A stretch of 64,000 nucleotides of DNA from assembly GCF_900110645.1 (NCBI RefSeq), contig NZ_FOFB01000001.1:372001-436000 (forward strand). The letters are read 5' to 3'. This document shows, one piece after another, positions 44,863-53,185 of this stretch. A program made the position numbers and the translations under genes. Position 1 is the stretch's first letter; the number at the start of each line of letters is the position of its first letter. The notes beneath the pieces are model-generated. The model made no database searches. It was not told the origin of the DNA and saw nothing but the letters and a program-made list of their open reading frames with translations. This DNA comes from Neolewinella agarilytica. GTDB taxonomy: Bacteria > Bacteroidota > Bacteroidia > Chitinophagales > Saprospiraceae.

Positions 44863-44930
44863 GTAGCAGTATACCGCTCTCTTTGGCGGTAACTACTACA
44901 ATACTACCGGACTACATTACTACACTACTA
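44863..44930. repeat. Word-array element, CTACTAC type, short left arm
   Basis: GTAGCAGTATACCGC pairs with GCGGTAACTACTAC around an 8-nt loop, giving a TACCGC/GCGGTA core as in the other elements. The right arm continues as ACTACTACAATACTACCGG-type words to 4 nt before the GNAT start. Confidence 0.7.
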
Positions 44931-44934
44931 AAGA

Positions 44935-45513
44935 ATGCGCCCTCAACTTTTCAACATCGATACTGCCCTGCTTACGAGTAACTGCGTGGTCCGCCGTTTC
45001 CGGGAAAATGAGGGAGGAGTATTCCGGAATCTCATTGAGCAAAACAAGGACTATCTGCAAGATCATTTCCCGATCCTGGTAGCGGAGGTCGGGGCCGATG
45101 ACGATAGCGCCGAGTGTTTCCTGCGCGAACGAATTGCTGCCTGGCTGTTGCAGCAGGATTATGCTTTCGGCATCTGGCACAATGAGTCAACGGAGCTGAT
45201 TGGTTATGTACACATCTTCGACATTAATTGGGAAGTCCCCATGGCGGAAATCAGCTACTTCATTGATAAAGACCACATGAAACAAGGGCTTATGACTGAA
45301 GTACTCGCCCGGGTGCTTCGCTTTGTTTTCCGCCAGCTGGAGCTCGAAAAAATTTACCTGAAGACCCTGTCAGACAACTTTGCCAGCCAGCGGCTGGCCC
45401 GCCGGGTAGGTTTCAGCCGGGAAGGAGATCTCCGCAACGAGTTTCGTAAACCCGGTGGCATGATTGCCGATCTGGTGCGCTTCGGCTTTAGCCGGGAGAC
45501 TTATGGAGAGTGA
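44935..45513 (+). CDS. GNAT family acetyltransferase (RimJ/RimL type)
   Basis: 192 residues. Acetyl-CoA binding fold with YVHIFDINWEVPMAEISYFID, KQGLMTEVLARVLRFVF and SQRLARRVGFSREGDLRNEF, as in ribosomal-protein N-acetyltransferases. RimJ/RimL-like enzymes modify protein N-termini or small amines; the target here is unknown. Cytosolic, single gene, framed by word-array elements on both sides. Confidence 0.88.
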   Translation: MRPQLFNIDTALLTSNCVVRRFRENEGGVFRNLIEQNKDYLQDHFPILVAEVGADDDSAECFLRERIAAWLLQQDYAFGIWHNESTELIGYVHIFDINWEVPMAEISYFIDKDHMKQGLMTEVLARVLRFVFRQLELEKIYLKTLSDNFASQRLARRVGFSREGDLRNEFRKPGGMIADLVRFGFSRETYGE

Positions 45514-45516
45514 GGG

Positions 45517-45750
45517 GTGGTCTTGTAGTCTTGTAGGCCTGTAAGCTACCGCACGTGGGAGGCCTTGGAGGGTACCGCTCATTGGAGGCGATCAAATTTA
45601 CTGATTCGGGCAATCAACATGAGATTTGCTCAAGGGATAAAACATCCTCTGCGTCCTCCCCTACCTCTGCGTACATCTGCGTGAAAACATCCCGTCGCGA
45701 AGCGACAAAAATCTCGCTTCCAAAATGCGGCAGCCCACAAGCCTACTCCT
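45517..45750. repeat. Mirror word-array element with long insert
   Basis: The left arm (CTTGTAGTCTTGTAGGCCTG words) starts after the GNAT stop and ends in GCTACCGCACG. The right arm AAAATGCGGCAGCCC then ACAAGCCTAC contains the stop codon of the convergent ybbR gene (45743-45745). The ~165-nt insert shares GAGGCCTTGGAGG with the 47542 element and has a small TCGC-GAA-GCGA hairpin near 45700. Confidence 0.75.
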
Positions 45751-46714
45751 TGATCAGGTAATACTCTACCGACCGCGTCTCAAAAAACACGCTAATAACT
45801 TCATCAGGTTGTTCCTGTAAAATCACGGGCACACTGTTCCGACCATCCTCGTTTCGGAGGTTCTCCAGGTCAGCCACCAGGCTAAAATCACTGGCATTAA
45901 TACTTTCGTAAGCCGTTTGGGGTACGCTTACCCGCAAGCTCACGGTGGAGGGGTTGATACGATAGCTATCCACTTCAGGGGCATGAACGACCGTTACGGG
46001 AACCTCGATATCTTTCTGAATAAAGGCCTCAACGTTCAGGGTGTAGTTGATTTCATTCCGGCTCAGGGTCAATCCTTCAGCGGGTTTGGCCAGGGTAACA
46101 ATTCTTTTGATAGAGTTATTTACCCCCGTCAGGGTTAGCTCTTCAGTGGGCCAGTACGCAATGTCGTCCAGTTCATCCGTTGAGCCGCTAACGGTTACAC
46201 TGTCAGGCTCCAGAATAGGTAGGTCGGCCGCCAGGAAACCGTTGGCGAAGGACAGAGATACCTGCGACCGGACGGGGACGCGCTTGCCTTCCTTCGGGGT
46301 GGTTAAAATGGTCACTGATTCAAAGCCGAGGTTGTCTACCGCCAGGGCTCCGCTGGAGAGTCGGCGCTGTACCTGTTGCCGGAGTTCTGCGTTGGTGAGG
46401 CGTAGGTTATCCCGGTTACGAATATCGATCGTTACGGGCAGAGGACCGGGCACGAGACTTTCCCAAACGAGGTTCCAGCCGGTGCCACTGACGTCCGCTT
46501 CCAGTGTTTCGGGCATTCGCCCGACCAGCACTCTTTCCGGATCAACGATATACTCCAGGGTAACCTCACGCCGGATGCTGTACTCCTGCGAAAGATTCAA
46601 AATAAGCCAGAAAACAAAAGCGGCCGTCATACAAATAGCGAGCACCTTGCGGTCCGTATCGGCCATTTGTTTCAGCGGGTTTCTACTAATCAGTCGCCGG
46701 AGGGTAGATAGCAT
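45743..46714 (-). CDS. YbbR-like domain protein
   Basis: 323 residues: one N-terminal membrane segment (VLAICMTAAFVFWLILNL), then repeated YbbR-type beta domains facing the periplasm (VTLEYIVDPERVLVG, PVRSQVSLSFANGFLAADLP, VTVSGSTDELDDI). YbbR (CdaR) proteins regulate diadenylate cyclase in Firmicutes; that is not shown in Bacteroidota. It overlaps yajC by 29 nt and forms the conserved DUF1573-yajC-ybbR order. Transcribed leftwards. Confidence 0.9.
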   Translation of the reverse strand: MLSTLRRLISRNPLKQMADTDRKVLAICMTAAFVFWLILNLSQEYSIRREVTLEYIVDPERVLVGRMPETLEADVSGTGWNLVWESLVPGPLPVTIDIRNRDNLRLTNAELRQQVQRRLSSGALAVDNLGFESVTILTTPKEGKRVPVRSQVSLSFANGFLAADLPILEPDSVTVSGSTDELDDIAYWPTEELTLTGVNNSIKRIVTLAKPAEGLTLSRNEINYTLNVEAFIQKDIEVPVTVVHAPEVDSYRINPSTVSLRVSVPQTAYESINASDFSLVADLENLRNEDGRNSVPVILQEQPDEVISVFFETRSVEYYLIKE

Positions 46715-47003
46715 CGGTAAGTTCCTTGGAGATCGCGTTTTTGGTCACCCGAATATAAGTTTTATTACCGACGTTGATGGTGACGATCTTATCCTCTATT
46801 TTATCGATCCGCCCCAGAATTCCGCTGGCGGTAACGATCTCTTTACCCTTTTCGAGACTATCCATGAAGGAAGCCTGCTCTTTAGCTTTTTTACGCTGCG
46901 GGATAATCATAAAGAAGATCAGCACCACCAGCATGGCAATCATGAAAAAGCCGTTGGTGAATAGTGATCCGCCGCCAGCAGCTTGTAGGAGAATAGAAGG
47001 CAT
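46686..47003 (-). CDS. yajC: Preprotein translocase subunit YajC
   Basis: A 105-residue accessory subunit of SecDF-YajC. One membrane segment (FFMIAMLVVLIFFMIIPQRKK) is followed by a short cytosolic domain with GKEIVTASGILGRIDKIEDK, the standard YajC signature. The order DUF1573-yajC-ybbR is conserved in Bacteroidota. The DUF1573 stop lies 2 nt upstream. Confidence 0.95.
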   Translation of the reverse strand: MPSILLQAAGGGSLFTNGFFMIAMLVVLIFFMIIPQRKKAKEQASFMDSLEKGKEIVTASGILGRIDKIEDKIVTINVGNKTYIRVTKNAISKELTDAIYPPATD

Positions 47004-47005
47004 AA

Positions 47006-47500
47006 TTATTTTTTTTCGTTGATGACGGTTCCGTCCATGTAGATCGTCGTCATAGCCGGATAGGTATTGGCAATGATGGTGACGGGCTTACGCTGGCGGC
47101 CGTATTTATTTTTGGTATCAAAAGCAACACTGACGATGCCTCCCTCGCCGGGGGCGATGGGCTCTTCGGGGTAACTGGGTACCGTGCAGCCGCAGGTACT
47201 GCGGGCTTTAGTGATCAATAAAGGAGTTTTGCCCGTGTTGACGAAAGCGAAATCATGCTTGACGATAGTGCCTTCTTTCACTTCTCCGAACGCGTGCTCG
47301 ACAAGCTCAAACTCAATTCTTGCGGTAGTAACGGTATCCGGCTCTTCGGCGCTTTCAGCAACGGGGCTGCGAATAATGGACGCATTAGGGCCGAGTTCTT
47401 CCGGAGCTTCATATCCAGGCGCGGACGCAGGTTCAGAGGAACAGCTCAAGAGCAATGACCAACAAAGAAGCGCGGCCAACGGCCGCCAGGAAACACGCAT
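47006..47500 (-). CDS. DUF1573 lipoprotein
   Basis: 164 residues with a lipoprotein signal (LLCWSLLLSCSS) and a DUF1573 domain, an Ig-like fold: FELVEHAFGEVKEGTIVKHDFAF, NTGKTPLLITKARSTCGCTVP (the STCGC motif) and PGEGGIVSVAFDTKNKYG. ATG 47500 is preferred because the frame upstream is encoded by the word array. First gene of the yajC-ybbR operon. Periplasmic or lipid-anchored; role unknown. Confidence 0.92.
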   Translation of the reverse strand: MRVSWRPLAALLCWSLLLSCSSEPASAPGYEAPEELGPNASIIRSPVAESAEEPDTVTTARIEFELVEHAFGEVKEGTIVKHDFAFVNTGKTPLLITKARSTCGCTVPSYPEEPIAPGEGGIVSVAFDTKNKYGRQRKPVTIIANTYPAMTTIYMDGTVINEKK

Positions 47501-47541
47501 CAAATGGGGTAGAATTTTGCTTTGGGGCAAATGTAGGGAGG

Positions 47542-47677
47542 TTTTTGGTTCTTTAGTTCGTTGGCTCGTTAGTATTTTGGAGCTACCGCACATTGAGGCC
47601 TTGGAGGCCATTACGCCTGTAGCACCCAGCCTCCTACAAAATGCGGTAGCTCCAAAGACCAAAGAACCAGAGTACCA
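47542..47677. repeat. Mirror word-array element with extended core
   Basis: Left arm GGTTCTTTAGTTCGTTGGC words, then GGAGCTACCGCA. The insert has GAGGCCTTGGAGG. Right side CCTACAAAATGCGGTAGCTCC then AAAGACCAAAGAACC words, ending 3 nt from the stop codon of the 47681 gene. Same word set and core as 13641-13738 and 16077-16218. Confidence 0.85.
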
Positions 47678-47680
47678 AAT

Positions 47681-48790
47681 CTACTCTTCGTACGGCCGTG
47701 CCCCTGAGCTCCGGATATTGACCAGCTTCTTGAGCAGATCAAACCAGAAAGGTGCGCCAAGGCTGACGGCTAGTGCGGTGAGAATGTAGCCGAAGAATTT
47801 TGAGATCAGATCAAAAAGGGACAGTTCCCGCAGGCTTACCCCTTCCCAGCCAAGGCCCAGAGGTCGGCGGATTTCGGCGATCTCGTTGTTGAGCAGGCCC
47901 TTGAGCTCTTCGAGGGAGGTTTTAAAGTCCTTATCCGATACATCCTCTCCGGAATAGAGGTAAGTTGCCGGAGCGGGCTGTTCCACCGTAGTGGGGGGCT
48001 GAACGGTGGTGGAAGTTCCGAAGGGGTCAGCCGGGGCACGATCTCCGAAACTGGGGTCAGCGCTGTTTGGGTCAGTTGAAACCGGATCCACCGGGTCGGT
48101 CGTTGTTGGAGCGGGGCTTACCGGTTCCGGAGCAGTGGTTTCCTGTGGTAACTGATTGACCCGTTCACGGGCAGCGACGTACTGCTCAGCGGCATTGGCG
48201 AGTTGTTCCAGCGTTTCTGGGTCATTGCTCAGGCGGTCGTAGAGGGAAAGAGTGTCAGCATTGAATACCACGGCAATGCCGAGGCCCATAAAGAGGAGAA
48301 TCTTTTGGGTGTAGCGTTTGTACCAGCCGGCGGCACGGTCCATAACACTGTTGTACCAGTTTTGTACTTCCAGGCGGAAGAGATCCAACTGGCCGCCGCT
48401 TTCCCGCAGAAGTTGCTTTAACACATTGCGAAGGTCTTCATCCGGCAGGGCATCAAGGCGGGCCTCCAGATTACTGATATCATCTCCCTTCAGGATCACA
48501 TCAAACAGGATACTTTGAAAGGTTTCTGCGTTCATGTAACTCGGGCCCACTGAACTCGTCCGCCTGCGCCCATACTGCTGGGTCAGATGACGATAGAGGC
48601 TGTTACGTTGGAATTCATCTACTAGCACTTCGTTCGGGTCGGAACTGGCCAGCATATTGCGCAGGGCCTTGATCAGGTTGCGCGACCGCAAACTAAAGAG
48701 TGAAGACAAAAGCTCCATCATAGTAGTAGCCAGCAAGCTGAGTAGCAAGAGGACAAAGATGATGCCAATGACGATGGTGAGAATTTGCAT
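47681..48790 (-). CDS. Membrane protein of unknown function
   Basis: 369 residues with membrane segments at the N-terminus (ILTIVIGIIFVLLLLSLLA), the middle (ILLFMGLGIAVVFNADTLSL) and the C-terminus (GYILTALAVSLGAPFWFDLL). A long Pro/Thr/Asp-rich linker lies between the second and third. LDALPDEDLRNVLKQLLRE suggests a helical cytosolic part. Family not recognised. ATG 48790 is chosen from the membrane start and a TATATTCG -7 box 4 nt upstream; the longer frame upstream is word-array sequence. Confidence 0.78.
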   Translation of the reverse strand: MQILTIVIGIIFVLLLLSLLATTMMELLSSLFSLRSRNLIKALRNMLASSDPNEVLVDEFQRNSLYRHLTQQYGRRRTSSVGPSYMNAETFQSILFDVILKGDDISNLEARLDALPDEDLRNVLKQLLRESGGQLDLFRLEVQNWYNSVMDRAAGWYKRYTQKILLFMGLGIAVVFNADTLSLYDRLSNDPETLEQLANAAEQYVAARERVNQLPQETTAPEPVSPAPTTTDPVDPVSTDPNSADPSFGDRAPADPFGTSTTVQPPTTVEQPAPATYLYSGEDVSDKDFKTSLEELKGLLNNEIAEIRRPLGLGWEGVSLRELSLFDLISKFFGYILTALAVSLGAPFWFDLLKKLVNIRSSGARPYEE

Positions 48791-48794
48791 AGGG

Positions 48795-48802
48795 CGAATA
48801 TA
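48795..48802 (-). promoter_or_regulatory. -7 box of the 47681-48790 gene
   Basis: TATATTCG on the minus strand, 4 nt before the ATG. Confidence 0.5.
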
Positions 48803-48890
48803 GTACGGTAGTATGGTAGTGTGGTAGTATGGTGGTAGGATAGTCAGGGCAGGCGTAAGCTCATCAGACACCCGAGCTTACGATTGCCCT
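48800..48890. repeat. CTACC-type word array plus hairpin
   Basis: On the minus strand, CTACCATACTACC-type words lead to the gene start. Behind them AGGGCA-GG-CGTAAGCTC pairs with GAGCTTACG-AT-TGCCCT (48846-48890; 15 pairs around one 2x2 mismatch). The array words match 12262-12312 and 27220-27319. Confidence 0.65.
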
Positions 48891-49084
48891 AGAGTATACC
48901 CTACCGATAGACTCCATTATCCTCGTCCCGCCATCCTCTAAATGCAAGAAATGCTCGCACCCCGGCGCCTTCTCCCTGCTTTTCAGGCCCCTCCTTTGCA
49001 CCCCGCAGGAGCGGGACCATTAGCCTGCGTTTGCGCCAGAACAAAGACGCAATTCTAATCATTCTGTTTTTACTCCTTTCCCAT

Positions 49085-49092
49085 TATCTTTG
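49085..49092 (+). promoter_or_regulatory. -7 box of yebC
   Basis: TATCTTTG, perfect TAnnTTTG, 26 nt before the ATG. Confidence 0.65.
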
Positions 49093-49118
49093 CCGACCAA
49101 TCTATAAATTACAATTCC

Positions 49119-49844
49119 ATGGGACGCGCATTTGAATATCGCAAAGCGGCAAAAATGAAACGTTGGGCCGGCATGGCCAAGGCCTTCACTAAAGTAGGTC
49201 GTGAGATCAACATCGCCATCAAGGAAGGCGGCCCTGACCCTGACTATAACCCCCGCCTCCGCCTGGCAATGAACAACGCCAAGGCCGTTAACATGCCTAA
49301 GGCCAACATCGAGGCTGCCATTAAACGAGCTACCGACAAAGACACCTCCAACTACGACGAGGTGACCTTTGAAGGCTACGGCCCACACGGTATTGCCGTC
49401 TTTGTGGAAGCCACTACGGACAACAACAACCGAACCGTGGCCAGCATTCGCCATGCCTTCTCCAAGTACGGCGGCAACCTGGGCACGAATGGCTCCGTGG
49501 ACTATATGTTTGAGCGCAAAGGGCAGTTCATTGTCAAAAGTGAAGACCTGGAAGGAAAGGACCTCGAAGAACTGGAACTGGAACTCATCGACGCAGGGCT
49601 GGACAGCATCGTGCAGGAAGACGATGAAGTATCCTTTTATACTTCTTTCGAAGACTTCGCCGGCTTTGGCCCCGCAATGGAAAAACTGGAGATTACGGTC
49701 AGTAAGGCCGAGCTCGTCCGTATTCCTACCCACACAAAAAAACTATCCGACTCGGAGGTAGAAGAAGTGCTTGCCCTCGTAGAAAAGCTGGAAGAAGACG
49801 ATGATGTCTCCAGCGTTTTTCATACCATGGACGAAAGTGAGTAA
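49119..49844 (+). CDS. yebC: YebC/PmpR family protein
   Basis: 241 residues. Conserved start MGRAFEYRKAAKMKRWAGMAK, then ARE-like blocks with DPDYNPRLRLAMNNAKAVNMP and VTFEGYGPHGIAVFVEATTDN. YebC/TACO1 proteins act on translation (relief of ribosome stalling at proline tracts) and some were described as transcription regulators. Cytosolic. Followed by galK with a 17-nt gap, probably one transcript. Confidence 0.95.
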   Translation: MGRAFEYRKAAKMKRWAGMAKAFTKVGREINIAIKEGGPDPDYNPRLRLAMNNAKAVNMPKANIEAAIKRATDKDTSNYDEVTFEGYGPHGIAVFVEATTDNNNRTVASIRHAFSKYGGNLGTNGSVDYMFERKGQFIVKSEDLEGKDLEELELELIDAGLDSIVQEDDEVSFYTSFEDFAGFGPAMEKLEITVSKAELVRIPTHTKKLSDSEVEEVLALVEKLEEDDDVSSVFHTMDESE

Positions 49845-49861
49845 ATACTAACCTCCAGCCC

Positions 49862-51022
49862 ATGCTCTCCCACATCGTTGATTACCTGGCTACGAATAGT
49901 ATGTCAGACGATTCTTTTTCGCTTCGCCTCCATTCCCCCGGTCGGATCAACATTATCGGTGAGCACACAGACTACACCGGCGGCTGGGTAATGCCCGCCG
50001 CCATTGACAAGGGCATCGAGTTCTATGCCCGTAGAATCGAAGGAAGTTCCCTGATCCTCCACGCTGTGGATCTGGATAAAAGTCAGCAGCTCCCCCTGCC
50101 CGTCACCGGTAAAACGGGCGAACTCTGGGTGGATTATCTTGCTGGCATCGTGGAGCAATTTCAGCAATTGGGGCATGAGATCCCCGGGCTGGAAATTGTC
50201 TTCGGCGGCAACGTGCCCCGTGGCTCCGGCATGAGTAGCTCCGCCGCGCTGGAAGGCGGCATGGCCTTTCTCCTGAACGAAGTACTCGCCGCCGGGCTAA
50301 GCCGCCCGGAGCTCGCCCGGCTAAGCCAGCGAAGCAGTAATGAGTTCATCGGTGTCCCGACTGGCATCATGGATCAGTTTGCCAGCCTTAACGGCTCACC
50401 CGACGGCCCCATTTTGCTTAATTGCGACAGCCTCGACTTCCAGCCCATCTCCGCCGACTTACCCGGCTACCGCTGGTTATTGGTCAATTCCATGGTCACC
50501 CACGAGCTGGGGAGCAGTGAATACCCCGTCCGCGTGGCCGAATGCCAGGAAGCCCTGGAAGCGCTGCAAAAAATATTCCCGGACCTGGCAAAACTCAGCC
50601 ATGCCTCTCAGGATCAACTCGAAGCCGTCATTGATGACCTTCGCCCGATTGTCCGGAAGCGCGCCAGCTACGTCGTCGGTGAAAACATCCGGGTACGGCA
50701 AATGGCGCAGGCGCTGAAGGCTGGAGACGTCAACACCGTTGGTAAATTACTCAACAAGACCCATCAGGGCCTCCGCGACGATTTCCAGGTGAGCTGCGAA
50801 GAGGTTGACCTGCTGCAATTTTTGGCCAGCGAAAATTTCAGAGGTGCCGTGGCCGGCTCCCGTATCATGGGTGGCGGGTTTGGCGGCTGTACCATCAATT
50901 TGGTCAAAGCGAGGGAAGTCAACTTCCTCAAAGCCTTTCTCAAAAGATCCTACCGGGAGGCTTACGATAAAACACCGGAGTTTTATGAAGTCAATATTGG
51001 GCCGGGGACGCGGTTGATTTAG
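49862..51022 (+). CDS. galK: Galactokinase
   Basis: 386 residues, GHMP kinase that phosphorylates galactose at C1. Motifs: SPGRINIIGEHTDYTGGWVMP (substrate signature), PRGSGMSSSAALEGG (ATP loop) and GGGFGGCTINLV. The N-terminal 13 residues before MSDDSF are kept because GalK proteins have a short helix there. No galT or galM is adjacent, so it is not part of a local Leloir cluster. Confidence 0.94.
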   Translation: MLSHIVDYLATNSMSDDSFSLRLHSPGRINIIGEHTDYTGGWVMPAAIDKGIEFYARRIEGSSLILHAVDLDKSQQLPLPVTGKTGELWVDYLAGIVEQFQQLGHEIPGLEIVFGGNVPRGSGMSSSAALEGGMAFLLNEVLAAGLSRPELARLSQRSSNEFIGVPTGIMDQFASLNGSPDGPILLNCDSLDFQPISADLPGYRWLLVNSMVTHELGSSEYPVRVAECQEALEALQKIFPDLAKLSHASQDQLEAVIDDLRPIVRKRASYVVGENIRVRQMAQALKAGDVNTVGKLLNKTHQGLRDDFQVSCEEVDLLQFLASENFRGAVAGSRIMGGGFGGCTINLVKAREVNFLKAFLKRSYREAYDKTPEFYEVNIGPGTRLI

Positions 51023-51099
51023 AGAAACTAAGAACTTGTCTGGTGCGACCAGCAAGCTAAATTAACCATCATTAACCACCCCACCCGCCCCCAATCCCT

Positions 51100-51107
51100 T
51101 ACTTTTG
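51100..51107 (+). promoter_or_regulatory. -7 box of ftsX
   Basis: TACTTTTG, perfect TAnnTTTG, 27 nt before the TTG start. It would drive the ftsX-DUF3098-uppP genes. Confidence 0.6.
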
Positions 51108-51134
51108 TGGCAGCACTAAAGAAAAACGCTCCCC

Positions 51135-51992
51135 TTGGCACAGCCCCGTCCTAATCAAATCTACGTCGTCTTCAGCCTGGCCCTCGTGCTGTTCCTGCTG
51201 GGACTGGTAGGCTTATGGACTTTCCAGGCGAGCTATCTGACCCGGCAGCTGCAGGAAAATCTGGACATCATCGTGGAGCTCGAAGCGGATCACACAGAGA
51301 CACAACGGAGTGAACTGGTCAGCTATCTTGAGTCGGCTGACTTTCACAAAGCCGGCAGCCCGGTCAATTACATCAGTAAAGCTGACGCACTGGCGGATAT
51401 GGGCGAAGACCTTCGCGAAGACCTCAGTGACCTCGGCCTCAATAACCCCTTGCTGGACGTGATAACCTTTAATGTTCCACTGGAAGAAATGCAGGAAGAG
51501 CGCCTGGCCGCCATTGCTGCCGAAGTGCAGGCCGTGCCCGGTGTATCCGGCGTTTTCTATCAGGAAAACTTCGTTGACCGCATCGCGGCTAACGCCCGCA
51601 AGCTCGGTTACCTGCTCCTGGGCCTTGCCGCCCTCTTTGCACTGGTGGCCGGGCTCCTGATCCACAATACCGTTCGCCTCTCCCTGTACGCTAACCGTTT
51701 TACGATTAAAACCCAGGAGTTGGTAGGAGCCAGTTGGGGCTTCATCAGCCGCCCTTACCTCTGGCGGGCCGTGGGCCAGGGCTTGCTAAGTGGTCTGCTG
51801 GCCATTGGGGCGGTAGCGGGCCTCTTGTTCTGGCTCAACAGCGTATTACCGGAATTACAATTACTGGGGCAGCCACTGCCCCTGCTTTACCTGGCTGGTG
51901 GCCTCCTGCTGCTGGGGGTTATCATTAACTTCCTGAGCCACTATGTCGTGGTTCGTCGCTACCTTCGCCTTAGACTCGACGATTTATACTAA
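51135..51992 (+). CDS. ftsX: Cell division protein FtsX
   Basis: 285 residues: a cytosolic N-terminus, a membrane segment (VVFSLALVLFLLGLVGLWTF), a periplasmic domain with DLRTQL-like helices, then three membrane segments (LGYLLLGLAALFALVAGLLI; GLLSGLLAIGAVAGLLFWL; LLYLAGGLLLLGVIINFLS). With FtsE it links division to peptidoglycan hydrolysis. The start is TTG 51135: an in-frame stop lies only 18 nt upstream with no ATG between. First of a conserved order ftsX-DUF3098-uppP-truB. No ftsE is adjacent. Confidence 0.92.
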   Translation: MAQPRPNQIYVVFSLALVLFLLGLVGLWTFQASYLTRQLQENLDIIVELEADHTETQRSELVSYLESADFHKAGSPVNYISKADALADMGEDLREDLSDLGLNNPLLDVITFNVPLEEMQEERLAAIAAEVQAVPGVSGVFYQENFVDRIAANARKLGYLLLGLAALFALVAGLLIHNTVRLSLYANRFTIKTQELVGASWGFISRPYLWRAVGQGLLSGLLAIGAVAGLLFWLNSVLPELQLLGQPLPLLYLAGGLLLLGVIINFLSHYVVVRRYLRLRLDDLY

Positions 51993-52000
51993 GTGATATT

Positions 52001-52351
52001 ATGAGTAAACGCAAATCCAAAGCCGACCAGAAGAAGGCACAGAAAGCCGCCGCACGCGATAACACCCGCGTTGCCGCTACGCCCGTAAAGACCGCCACTC
52101 CACGAGCAGCTGCCAGCAGCAAGTCCAGTGGTCCGGCCAGAGCCATGACTTTTGGGCCCGAAACCTTTAAGTGGATGGGCATCGGCTTCGCACTCGTCCT
52201 CATCGGGCTCCTGCTGATGGCTGGTGGCCGTGGCACGGAGTACAATGAGTTTGACATCGACAAAATTTACAGCTTTCGCCGGATTACCCTGGCGCCCATC
52301 GTTATCCTCAGTGGTTTGGGCGTAGTTATATTTGCCATCCTCAAGAAATAA
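52001..52351 (+). CDS. DUF3098 family membrane protein
   Basis: 116 residues: a Lys/Ala-rich basic N-terminal half, then MTFGPETFKWMGIGFALVLI and ITLAPIVILSGLGVVIFAIL, two membrane segments with the family sequence. DUF3098 is nearly confined to Bacteroidota, between ftsX and uppP as here. Role unknown; position suggests envelope or division. It lies 8 nt after ftsX and 3 nt before uppP. Confidence 0.93.
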   Translation: MSKRKSKADQKKAQKAAARDNTRVAATPVKTATPRAAASSKSSGPARAMTFGPETFKWMGIGFALVLIGLLLMAGGRGTEYNEFDIDKIYSFRRITLAPIVILSGLGVVIFAILKK

Positions 52352-52354
52352 TTC

Positions 52355-53155
52355 ATGACGGACATTTTGCGTTCGCTGATCCTGGGTATCGTCCAGGGTC
52401 TTACCGAGTTTTTGCCCGTGAGCAGCAGCGGCCACCTGGAACTGGCTAAATGGTTGCTCAATGACGATAGCCTCGCCGCTGAGTCGATGCTCATGACCGT
52501 CACGCTGCACGCCGCTACGGCGCTGGCTACACTGGTGGTCTTCCGCAAAGACGTACTGGAGATCATTCGCGATCTGTTCAAATTCCAGTGGAACGACGGA
52601 ACCAAGTTTGCGGCGCTCATCGTGGTCAGTATGATCCCTGCCGCAATCGTTGGGGTACTCTTTGATGATCTGCTGGAAGCACTGTTTGATCGCCAGATCG
52701 TCCTCGTTGCGGCCATGCTCATCATCACGGGCCTGCTGCTCTTTCTGGCGGACCGCGCCAGGAGTACGGAGAAAGCCGTAGACTGGAAAGACGCCGTCAT
52801 TATCGGTCTGGCACAGGCCGTGGCCATCCTGCCGGGCATCAGCCGTTCCGGAGCAACGATTTCCACCAGCGTTTTGCTGGGCATCGACCGGGAAAAAGCC
52901 GCGCGCTTCAGCTTCCTGATGGTCGTTCCGCTCATTCTCGGGAAGATGGCAAAGGACCTGCTGGACGGTGAATTCACGGCGAATACCGTATCGGTTACGG
53001 AGCTGGGAATCGGTTTTGTCGCGGCCTTCGTTACGGGTATCCTGGCTTGCGTCTGGATGATCAGCCTCGTGAAAAAAGCCAAGCTTCGCTGGTTCGCTTA
53101 CTACTGCTTTGCGGTGGCGGGGCTCGTGCTGGCCTGGAAGGCGATTAATGGGTAA
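52355..53155 (+). CDS. uppP: Undecaprenyl-diphosphatase
   Basis: 266 residues, about eight membrane segments. It dephosphorylates undecaprenyl-PP to recycle the lipid carrier of cell-wall synthesis. Motifs: QGLTEFLPVSSSGHLELAKW and LPGISRSGATISTSVLLG, the two active-site signatures of BacA/UppP. It gives basal bacitracin tolerance in other bacteria. Third gene of the ftsX group, 3 nt after DUF3098. Confidence 0.96.
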   Translation: MTDILRSLILGIVQGLTEFLPVSSSGHLELAKWLLNDDSLAAESMLMTVTLHAATALATLVVFRKDVLEIIRDLFKFQWNDGTKFAALIVVSMIPAAIVGVLFDDLLEALFDRQIVLVAAMLIITGLLLFLADRARSTEKAVDWKDAVIIGLAQAVAILPGISRSGATISTSVLLGIDREKAARFSFLMVVPLILGKMAKDLLDGEFTANTVSVTELGIGFVAAFVTGILACVWMISLVKKAKLRWFAYYCFAVAGLVLAWKAING

Positions 53156-53175
53156 TGGAACATTTGGGCGCTTAC

Positions 53176-53185
53176 CGCAGGTGCA
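53176..53185 (-). repeat. TGCACCTGCG motif, copy 14
   Basis: On the minus strand it is followed by GTAA then GCGCCC. Intergenic, 21 nt after uppP. Confidence 0.8.

Larger units (their letters stand above)
48791..49118. other. 328-nt divergent intergenic region
   Basis: It holds the -7 box and word array of the 47681 gene, a hairpin (48846-48890), a degenerate TGCACC...GCGTTTGCGCC motif at about 48996-49033, and the yebC -7 box. No gene is seen. Confidence 0.6.
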
